Below, in pieces: positions 1 to 9,017 of a DNA stretch of 64,000 nt. This DNA is from Purpureocillium takamizusanense. Taxonomy: Eukaryota; Ascomycota; Sordariomycetes; Hypocreales; Ophiocordycipitaceae. Below the pieces are notes generated by a model that ran no database searches, was not told the DNA's origin, and was given only the letters and a program-made list of their open reading frames with translations. The DNA lies in contig NC_063073.1 of NCBI RefSeq assembly GCF_022605165.1, positions 1,860,001 through 1,924,000 on the forward strand, read 5' to 3'. The translations under genes were made by a program, and so were the position numbers. Each line of letters opens with the position of its first letter. Within the stretch, counting starts at the first letter, position 1.

Positions 1-962
1 CGACCACCAACCTCACCACCACAACCACCACCCTAAGCGGGCGCCGTCCCGACTCCCGTCACCAGTCCGTGTGTTGCGTTGTACCGGTGACATGTCGTGG
101 CCCCATGCCCTGGTTGAATCTGCCCCTCGCGGAAGAATGACGCCGTCCGCGCGGGCGAGGAGCGGTCATGGCCGACTGCAACCGCGCAGAAAACAGCTCA
201 GAACCCTGGTTTCCGCTTACAGCCGCCTAACCGCCGCGACTTACACCAGCGGCCGCCGTCATGGGGCCTCACGATCGTACCTCAGCGGGCGGCCGCTTTG
301 AAGGTACCATCTCAATCTGATCGAGGTGCGTTCATGCGTCAGTGGTGCGCCCTGCCCCCCTGACTGCCGTCTGATGAATGGCTTTGTCCGACCTTCTGAC
401 CCACCGCCGTCCTCATGTGAAGCTCGAGCAGGGCACAGATTGCTCTCCCGGATCCAAGCCTGCCAGTCACCACGATTATGCTCGAGCTGTTTCCTGACCG
501 TTTACCTAACTTGCTTCGTTTGTCCCGTTGTCTGCGTCCCGTCTCTTCCCACATCTTTAATTCCCAAACTCTTGGGAGGCGCTGGCCCTCCTTCCTCTCC
601 GCCTCTACCTTATCAATCCTTTTTGGCAAGAACTCCTTTGCATCGTCCCTGCCTCGAGAATCTGAGCACCTCATCGTTCTTGCTGCCCGCCTCCCCTATC
701 AGGCTTCCCCCTTTCTCTTCTATTTTGCCGCTTCCCTCTCCGGCTTCTCCGCATACTCTCTTCAGCTCGCCTCTTCTCCTCTCTCCGTCTCTTCCTCCTC
801 CGTTTGCAGCCGCGTGCCTCATCTCTTATCGCACCCAACACGTGTGCCAGCAATACGGGCTCTTCTACACAAGGCCCTTTCAACCCTCGCGGCCGCGGTC
901 GACGCTGAGGACCACCACACCCGCTTCGACCACGATTCGCAACGAGTGTTCGTCCCGGAACA
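1..962. other. 5' flank of the glycosyltransferase gene; no gene seen
   Basis: I see no convincing coding region here. Open frames exist on both strands but are composed of low-complexity Pro/Ser/Arg and match nothing I recognise. About 560-830 is a strongly pyrimidine-rich tract, typical of promoters and 5' UTRs of filamentous fungi, which fits transcription of the downstream plus-strand gene. Confidence 0.5.
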
Positions 963-3165
963 ATGTCTTTGTTTACATGGTGCTCACGGCGGGCAGGTGG
1001 CCTTAGCATGGTAGCCTTGACTATCCTCTGCTATCATGTCATCTCGCAGGCTTGGACTCTGGAGCGGCACGACCGCGGAAGGATTGGCCCGTCGGCCAAG
1101 GCGGCCACCCAGTACTCGCCCGCACCCAGTCCGGGCCCTGGCCTTTGGACTTTGATCTTTGCCTATTATTGCCTGCTGATACACGTCCTCGTTTTTGCAT
1201 TCCCCTTGCGCGCCTGCTGGTCGGTCTGGGACATCACTCGTTCCCTGAAGCAGACAGGGCGGAGAAATGCGGCGTTGCAAAGTCTCCGGAGGAACGATAC
1301 TGGTCGACGCGGATCATGCGCCTCCATCTCTAGCTCAGAGACGTTGACATCCGAGACAATGACGGCGGGCAGTAACGTCATCTCCTCAACCACTAGCGAT
1401 ACTAGCGACGTGGAGTTCGACATATACACCGACGAGATAAACTGCTCACCGAGCTCGATTATTCACGTCATCATAATTCCCAATTACAAGGAGGAGCTGG
1501 ACACCCTCAGGGAGACACTAGAGGTTCTGGCCTCTCACCCACAGGCGCATTACTCGTATGATGTGAGTTCTTCTCTAGACGGAGCTGCGGGTGCCTTGGC
1601 CAGCGATCCTTGATACAGTCTGACTGTGCTCGGTTGCCCTTCCCATTATCTTGAGTGCGCTGACTGGCCCCATTAGATTTACCTTGGTATGGAGCAGCGC
1701 GAGGTCAATGCCGAGCCCAAAGCTCTTGGGCTCATCGAAGAGTTTTCAAAGAGGTTTCGGTCGATAGACTACACGCTTCACCCTGCTGACATACCCGGCG
1801 AAGCCGCTGGAAAGGGTAGCAATGTGGGCTGGGCGGCCCGGAACTTGAGCGCAAAGTATTCCATGGCTGTTCGCCGGGACGTCATTGTCACAGGAATTGA
1901 CGGTATGTCAACTCTAGACGAACCATGTTTTGATAAGTCGCAGGAATGAATGCCAGCTTGACTGACACAGCATGGCGACTCGGCGTGTGCGTGAAGCGAT
2001 TTGCTGACTCGAAGAACTAGCCGACAGTCATCTCTCCTCAAGGTACTTTGCCGACATTACCAGCATGCATATGGCGTTTCCGGACACAGCAACAACGACT
2101 TTGTACGCGGCCCCAATAATATTTGACCGCAATGCCCACCGTGTGCCCGCCATCGTCCGCGTAGCAGACATCTTGTGGGGTGCAGCTGGTATGTCTGGCT
2201 TGTATCGTGGCTCGGCAGTTGCGCCACCGACTTCTGTCTACTCCTTGCCACTGGAGCTTGTCGACAGAGTCGGAGGCTGGGACTGCGATGCCGAGGCCAT
2301 TGGGGAAGACCTTCACATGTACCTCAAGTGTTTCTTTGCGCTCAACGGACATCTCACCTGTCGTACGGTTCTGAGCCCGGTGAGCCAGAGCAATGTCACT
2401 GGAGGGGGGAAGGGCGGCATCCGGGGCACCGTCGTCGACATGACGGCCCGATACAAGCAGGCCCTTCGGCACATGTGGGGGGCTTTGGATACTGGCTTTG
2501 CCATGCGACAAGTTGTGGACATGTGGCAGGAGCGGAAGCACACGTCGCGCGCTTTCCGACCCCTTCACCGAGCCCATGGCGACGGCCACAATTGCTATGT
2601 GCCGGAGGCGCAGCTAGACGGCCACTCCGAAAGGCCCCGAGACGTGGATGCCTTTTCCGACGTTTGCCAGGGCTCACTCAAGGAGCTTCACTGGGAAAAC
2701 ATCTTCTACCTGTTCCACCGTCTTTTTGAGGCTCACTTCTTGCCCGTTCATATGACGATCATGGTCATGGCCTCGGCGCTGTACGTATGGGCCACGGATG
2801 GTACTGACGACTTCGAGCAGCTCGGTTGGATCTTCTCGTGGTGCACGGTGCTTCGCACCATGGGCTTCATGGAAATAGCGTGCTACATGTTCCTGTACGA
2901 GAGCTTTCACCGCATATGCGTGACAACGCGCGAGAGGGAGATGACGGCGGCCAAGCTGGCCGACGGGATGTGCTTCTCGCACCGATCCATCAAGAGGAAC
3001 TTTGTGGACTACGTCTTGGTGCCTCTCGTTGCACCTCTGTACGGAGCCATCCCCTGTGCGCAAGCAGAGATCAGTCACTTCTGGACCGTCAACTTGGTGT
3101 ATACGGTCAGCAAGAAGGTCACGAGACAGAGAATGGTGCCCCTCATGCCTGAGAACTTGGTGTGA
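963..3165 (+). CDS. Family 2-like membrane glycosyltransferase
   Basis: Three exons, 963-1562, 1677-1902 and 2021-3165, give 656 residues. Introns are GTGAGT...TAG (phase 0) and GTATGT...CTAG (phase 1), with CTGAC branch-like sites. An N-terminal hydrophobic stretch and a second one (LWTLIFAYYCLLIHVLVFAF, about residues 60-80) precede a catalytic domain that begins VIIIPNYKEELDTL. Family-2 hallmarks follow: a DxD-like D-A-D-S-H created exactly at the exon 2/3 junction, a later GEDLHMYLKCFF acidic motif, and QALRHMWG resembling the Q-x-x-R-W box. Several hydrophobic segments lie near the C-terminus (VHMTIMVMASALYVWA, VDYVLVPLVAPLYGA). Such proteins transfer sugar from a nucleotide donor at a membrane; neither donor nor product can be read from the sequence. 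The ATG at 963 has a good context; an in-frame ATG at 1008 is a possible alternative. Confidence 0.85.
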
Positions 3166-3981
3166 GACAGGTCTGCCGGATGCTTACATGCAGACGTTGC
3201 TGGAAGACTTTTCACGGACATGCCATGCATCCGAGTCGCATCGGGACTCAGGAGAGTCCCGTCCCGGCTCCTAAAGGGGAAGAACCTGCTTCGCATGATA
3301 CGACAGAACGGCCTTTACCCACGACAGCGAGGTACCGGGTTGAAGTCCAGCAGTTGGCAAGGGTTCCGGACTGGTGCCGAGTCGGACGCGACAGTCAGTC
3401 AGGCTCGGGACTGATGCGAAATAGACGGGGCATTGGATTGCGGCGCAGCGCAGAAACGCTTTTGGCATGACACACACACACACACACACCCTTTATGGTA
3501 ATTATCTAATACCTAATATCGAAGAATAACCTCGAGAAGCTTAGTTGAAATATCTCGAGCGGATGGAGCTCTTTGAAATGGACGTGGCTTTCTTGATGCG
3601 AGCCGGGACGGCAACTGCCACAGTGTCTCGGCAGAAGGAGCGGGGCGTGCAACCGTGGGGCGATGGCGCCGGCGCTGGCATCCGATGGGGCCCGGATGTT
3701 AAGGTGAGACGGACCAATGAGGGCCCGCATTAGGACCGAGTCGGGGAATAGCCTGCCCGATGGCGCCGTGCCGGGGACGGAGCATCGCGAGGGGTTGCGT
3801 GGTCGCACCCGTGGGCCTTCGGACGCTATTGACCATGTCCTTGTATAAGTTTGGGTCAGGCCAAGCCGAGCGAAGAGAGATGACAGGTTCAACCTTGTTC
3901 AGCGCCTCTTCAACTACTACGACAATCTTCCAGTGCACTTGGGAGCCAGGATAACTTACTGTCACCATCCCAACCGCAGCC
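3166..3981. other. Intergenic region
   Basis: No gene recognised. It holds a (CA)n run at 3471-3489. The short open frames present look like chance. Confidence 0.5.
3471..3489. repeat. (CA)n microsatellite
   Basis: About nine uninterrupted CA dinucleotides in the 3' flank of the glycosyltransferase gene. Confidence 0.95.
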
Positions 3982-5023
3982 ATGTCCAACAAGACGATCC
4001 GCATCGGCGTCTTCATCCCGTACGGCGCGCAGACGCTCGACACGGCGTGCGTCGATGTGCTAGGCGTCATGTCGCGGGAGTACCTATCCGCAATCCCGCA
4101 GCTGCCGGCCCACGTCTCCGCGCTGGCGCCGCACGTATCGGTATCGTACATCACGACGCCTACGCAAGGGGTTGACATCCCCCTAACGTCAGGCATGACG
4201 ATCCGGGCGACTCACTCGTACGGGGACGCGGCGGTGGCGCCGGGCGAGCTCGACGTGGTGCTCGTCCCGGGGCCGGACCCGTCGCTGCCCCTGGACGACG
4301 ACGAGGGCGCGCTGGCGTGGCTGCGCGGGCAGGCGGGCGCCGAGGGCGTGGACGTGCTGTCGGTGTGCACGGGGCTGTTCTTGTGCGGCGCGGCGGGCAT
4401 CGCGGACGGGAGGCGGGCGAGTGGGCCGAGGGGGTTGCAGTGGATGTTGAAGGAGAGGTTTCCTGGGGTTGAGCTCGTGGGGGATGAGTATCGGTGGGTG
4501 AGGGACGGGAACTTTTGGTCGAGCGGTGCGTTGCCTGCCATTCCTCCCAGCCCCCAGTCTCGATTTCCCCAAAGCCACCACCCCTTCCTTCTCTGCTCCC
4601 CCCTCTTCCTTCTTTTCCTTGGTGTTATCTTTCCTTTCTTTTTTTTTATTTTAAAAAAAATTCTATAGACTGACTTTGTCCCCAGGCGGCGTGACCAACG
4701 GCAACGACCTCATGGCGGCGTACGCGCGGGCGAGCCAGCGCTGGCCGCAGCCCGTGGTCGAGATCGGCCTGCAGCTGACCGAGGTGGAGGACCGGGGGCA
4801 GTTCTACGGGAAGGGCAAGGGTACGTTCATGGCGGGGTTTGCGTGGCAGCTGCTGCGGGCCTGGATCGCGAGTCTGCTGTTTTCTTCCCCGGGCTCGTCC
4901 CCCTCCCCATTGCCCCATTCTTCTTCGTCGTCGTCGTCGTCGTCGTCGCCGGCATCGTCATCACAGTCGCACAAGTCGTCTCGCACGGGGGCTAATCGCG
5001 AGAAGGGCCTCAAGGCGAGCTAG
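3982..5023 (+). CDS. DJ-1/PfpI family (class I glutamine amidotransferase-like) protein
   Basis: Two exons, 3982-4525 and 4686-5023 (GTGCGT...CCCAG, phase 1), give 293 residues. The N-terminus IRIGVFIPYGAQTLD matches the first strand of the DJ-1/PfpI fold. VVLVPGPDPS is the oxyanion-side loop, and DVLSVCTGLFLCGAAGIADG holds the nucleophile Cys in its elbow, followed by R-R-A-S-G-P-R, common in fungal members. The fold ends at about residue 225 (GVTNGNDLMAAYA...). Family members include isonitrile hydratases, glyoxalase III-type enzymes and chaperones, so the reaction is undetermined. Odd features: the intron has a T/A-rich tract just before its acceptor, and the C-terminal 55 residues are a Ser/Pro-rich tail with a poly-Ser run from a TCG repeat, which is not part of the fold. 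The true 3' end could differ if another intron removes this tail. Confidence 0.85.
4924..4948. repeat. TCG trinucleotide repeat coding poly-Ser
   Basis: About eight TCG units inside the last exon of the DJ-1-like gene, read as serine. Confidence 0.9.
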
Positions 5024-5533
5024 GAGCTTGAAATGACTATCGTCCTTGCCGACGATTTTTGGGAGCATAGCCTAGAGCTTAAAACCGGCGGCTTGCTATG
5101 CGACGGTGCTAAGTGCGGTTCGGTGAGGGTTTAGCGCAGCGTGGCGTGGGTAGTTAAGCACAATGCCACTCTTTCAGCCGTGTTTCCCAATGGTACGTAG
5201 TATCGCGTGCAAATAGGCCTTTCGAGCGAACCCCGTGGTTGAAGACTCTTACAACGCAAGAAATGGCTGGCGCCGCCCACGGATATGTGGATGTAATGAT
5301 GCACCCTGCCCGCCGATACAGACATTTGGCGTCGGGCATGGGCATCGAGGAACTAGCGGTTCGGTGAGCATTGGGCACGCTACTTCGTAGAGGTACACCA
5401 TGTCCCGTCTTGCCGTGACAATTTGCGTTTGTATGTACTCCATCGAGTTCTCTAGTGGTATAAGATGCTGTGGATAGGTTAGTCAGCCTCACAGTTGGCC
5501 GACTCTTTCACTGGTCTCTCTCGCTCGGCCACC

Positions 5534-5540
5534 TATATAG
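5534..5540 (+). promoter_or_regulatory. Possible TATA box of the small ORF
   Basis: TATATAG lies about 205 bases upstream of the ATG at 5745 and is followed by a C/T-rich stretch, a usual fungal core-promoter arrangement. Weak evidence on its own. Confidence 0.3.
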
Positions 5541-5744
5541 CTCTCTTCTTCCTCCCTTCATAGCCCATCAAGCTCTCTCTTCATCAGCTGTGCGCCTGTG
5601 CCTCCTTTCTCATAAGAGGGAGGGGATGTCCCCACACGCCCGGTATAATTGACCTAGGAAATACAGATCAGTATCTCATCCTAGTTACCAGACTCTCCCA
5701 AATTTCTTCACAACCTCACTCTGGACAGTTCTGATTGCGACAAC

Positions 5745-5936
5745 ATGCAGCAATTCTTTCAGACAGTGTTACTTTGGCTACTATTAGGCAACGTAGTGGC
5801 TATCCCCCTCCCCCAATTAGACAATACCACCTTCCAGTGCCCGCTATGGGGTATAAAAGTGTGCGCTAATTGCGACACCGGGCTCATTACCTTAGGAATA
5901 ATTGTTCCCTCTTTCTATACCAGTACCGTAAATTAG
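5745..5936 (+). CDS. Candidate small secreted protein, 63 aa
   Basis: A 63-residue open frame begins with a convincing secretory signal: M-Q-Q-F-F then a hydrophobic core TVLLWLLLGNVVA, with likely cleavage after the A-x-A-like VVA, before I-P-L-P-Q. The short mature part carries one N-glycosylation sequon (NTT) and three Cys (CPLWGIKVCANC). A TATA-like box and a C/T-rich stretch lie upstream. The sequence is more AT-rich than neighbouring genes. I recognise no family. It could be a small secreted protein, the first exon of a longer gene, the remnant of one, or chance. Confidence 0.35.
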   Translation: MQQFFQTVLLWLLLGNVVAIPLPQLDNTTFQCPLWGIKVCANCDTGLITLGIIVPSFYTSTVN

Positions 5937-6550
5937 GTAACTTCGGGGAGTTCCTTCCTAGGCTTCATAGTATGAAGTCATAAGCGGTGGGTAATTCAAG
6001 AGGGCATCGTGGAAGTGGCGAGGACGGACCAAATTTTGGCGGCATGCCTAGTAAGTAGTACATAGTGTGCGAGCACAAATGCTATGCAGCTGCTATAATG
6101 GATCGCATCCATCTCACCTCAGTCTGCTGCAGTGGGTTGCTGGCGAGACCGCCGTTCACTCAACACGCAAGTTGCCGCATGTTTGTGCTCTAGCGCATAG
6201 TTTTAACTACCATGGTGGGCTGGTTGCTGAGACAGCGGATGGGCGGGCTGCCAGAGCCGATAAGCCCGTTATCGACAACGGTCATTGGCTGCAACGTCGA
6301 AAAGCGGAGAAGTCGCAGCCTCGTTGCCCCAGATCAAAGGAAAAATTTCCAAAGAAAGTTGGAGTTGCTTGCGTCTCGCGCTGGTGCTGCCTTTTTTTTC
6401 CCCCATCACTTCCTCTGCCTTGCATCGAGAAATCCTGCAACTAACCGCCTTCATCCCCTCTTCCCGTCTCATCTTCTTGCATTTCGCGCCTGTCGCCGAG
6501 AGCATCGCCTCCATCATTTATCGTCGTTGCATTCTTCCCCCCACAGCAAA

Positions 6551-8224
6551 ATGTCTGCCGTTCCTGGTCCCGTCTACGGGCTCGAGGTCCCGCCTGGCGA
6601 GATCTTGATCCCCGCCTCCATGGAGTTCCCTGCGTCGGTGAGTGCACTCCTCCCGGGGCGCGAGAAACGTGCCATTGTGGCTCATGGCCATTGGCCGTGC
6701 TGCATTGATGCCCGTGCTTTGAGCAAAGTCCTGAAGCTGACACCCGGGCCAGTTCCGCATTACCATGGCTGCCCTGGACCCTACTGAGGAGCCTGAGGCC
6801 GATGATGAGGGCAACGTCCCCAACGTCCCTCGCTCCACTCTGCGTCTGGTCAAGCGTGCCTTCCCCGGCCTTGACGAGGACGAGGACGATGAGATCGACG
6901 ACGAGTACATGCGTGCCCTGCTTGCCGGCTCGGATGACGAGGACGATGAGGACAACGAGGATGAGCCCAACGGTGGCCCCAGCGACCCTGCCAAGGCCAA
7001 GAAGCAGAAGCAGGCTGCGGCCATCAAGAAGCTCCTCGAGGCCGCTGCCCAGGAGGAAGAGGACGAGGACGAGGATGAGGACATGGAGGACGCCAAGCCC
7101 AACGGCGTCAAGAGCAAGGGCAAGGGCAAGGCTCCTGCCGAGGAGGAGGACGACGACGATGAAGACGAGGACGACGAGGAGGACTCCGACGACGACAGCG
7201 AGGGCGGCGACCTGGAGAACTTTGTCGTCTGCACTCTCGACACCGAGAAGGTTGGTATCGCCCTCTACATATGATGAGCGCAATTACTGACGCCGCTCGC
7301 CCCCAGAACTACCAGCAGCCCCTTGACATCACTGTCAACCATGGCGAGAAGGTCTTCTTTGTCGTCACTGGTACCCACACCGTCTATCTCACGGGCAACT
7401 ACGTCATGGACGATGACGAGTACGACAGCGACAGCGACGAGGACGACTACGACTTTGACCCCGAGGAGCTCGAGTACGCCATGGACGAGGACGCCAGTGA
7501 CGACGAGTCGGACGAGCTCGACGGCCTCGAGGACCCCCGCATCACCGAGGTCGACTCGGAGGACGAGGTGCCTAAGCTGGTCGAGGCCAAGAAGGGCAAG
7601 AACAAGCGCACCGCCGAGGAGGCTGAGAGCCTTGACGACCTGATCGCCAAGGACGACTCCAAGCTCTCCAAGAAGCAGCAGAAGAAGCTCAAGAACAACA
7701 AGGGTGAGGCCGTTGCCGCCGAGGAGAGCAAGAAGGACAAGAAGGTCCAGTTCGCCAAGAACCTCGAGCAGGGCCCTACTGGCTCCACCGAGAAGGCCAA
7801 GCAGGCTGGCAAGGCCACCGTCGGCGTCAAGGTCGTCCAGGGCGTTACCATTGATGACCGCACCATTGGCAACGGTCGCACCGTCAAGAACGGCGACACT
7901 GTCGGAGTTCGTTACATTGGCAAGCTGGCCAACGGTCAGCAGTTTGATGGTGAGTGAAGCAACATTGCTCTGCCATTCGAATTTGTTTCCATTTACGCTA
8001 ACCGTCATCGCTCTGCAGCCAACAAAAAGGGCAAGCCTTTCTCCTTCAAGGTCGGCAAGGGCCAGGTCATCAAGGGCTGGGACATTGGCGTCGTCGGCAT
8101 GGCCATCGGTGGCGAGCGTCGCCTGACCATTCCTGCGAACCTGGGCTATGGCTCTCGTGGCATGCCCGGCATCCCGGCCAACAGCCAGCTGACATTTGAC
8201 GTCAAGCTGCTGGAGATCAAGTAA
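6551..8224 (+). CDS. fpr4: Nucleolar FKBP-type peptidyl-prolyl cis-trans isomerase (Fpr3/Fpr4 type)
   Basis: Four exons, 6551-6637, 6753-7250, 7307-7949 and 8019-8224, give 477 residues. The N-terminal nucleoplasmin-like part ([20 protein letters not shown]) joins across intron 1 to [20 protein letters not shown]. Long Asp/Glu tracts and a Lys-rich stretch follow, and the C-terminal 110 residues form the FKBP domain: [52 protein letters not shown] and [12 protein letters not shown] at the stop. Yeast Fpr3/Fpr4 are nuclear histone chaperones and proline isomerases with the same acidic-basic-FKBP order, so a chromatin or ribosomal-DNA role is inferred. Intron 2 uses an unusual GTTGGT donor; the frame requires it, because reading through meets TGA within 25 bases. 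Identification of the family is firm. Confidence 0.95.
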
Positions 8225-9017
8225 GCTCTCCGGCTCGGAGCTGTGGTTTCTGCATTTTCCCTTTGTCAAATACGATGGTGTACAAACAAATACCCCGTCT
8301 CTCCGCGCCTCTCCATCGGCGCGGAGCGCTGGGTTGCGGCGTTGGTTCAGACTCTGGAACTCATTTTTCACACGCGGAGGCATGCGATGCTGGGCGGTCT
8401 TTGGCCGGTAGCCTCTGTGCAGCTTTTGGCTTTTGCGTCTCGAGGAGGTGAAGACGCCGCCTGGCTATCGCGGGGATGACGAGATGCGAGCCTGCTTTGC
8501 ATGAGGCTGGTGTTTTATAGATCTTGTCTCGCTTGAAGATGCCTCTCCCTCAGGAGCCAATCACTAGTGGTAGATCTGCTTGGCGTCTCCTCTACAAAAG
8601 TTGTTTATACCACCTGGACTCGTTGCTGTGTTTTCATGCTGTGCTTCGATGTGTGCTTGTTTCTTGTAGCACCTGTCGACTGTCGCCGTGAAGGATCTGG
8701 GCCGTCACGTCTGTCGCCATGGCAGGAGCAGCCCCGTGTGGCCCAAGAAGAGGAAGGACAAACCACATCCCTGGTAGACGACGTACCTCCATCTCTTCGC
8801 CCAAACGACACCTGCCTGGCTTCTGTCTTCTCCAACCCGCTTACACCATTACGTTGCCCGCCTCCCTTGGGTCCCCGACCTCCGAGCAGAGTCCGCCCGA
8901 GCAGGACACACGATATCGTCATTCCTTTATGTTGAAGAGCTGCATCTCATTGAAACAGTTTCGTCGCTGCCCCCATGCCCTGTTAGCTGTGATTTGCTGC
9001 TAAGTCTCATTGACACG
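8225..9017. other. Intergenic region upstream of the kinase gene
   Basis: No gene recognised. It contains the FKBP 3' flank and the promoter of the plus-strand kinase. Confidence 0.5.

Larger units (their letters stand above)
5024..6550. other. Intergenic region with one small candidate gene
   Basis: Apart from the 63-codon candidate at 5745-5936, nothing coding is recognised. From about 6360 the sequence becomes C/T-rich, as expected for the promoter and 5' UTR of the FKBP gene. Confidence 0.45.

Noticed and set aside
326..1014. Open frames of 226 and 178 codons upstream of the glycosyltransferase
   Set aside because: Low-complexity Pro/Ser/Leu translation of a pyrimidine-rich leader; no motif and overlaps the likely 5' UTR.
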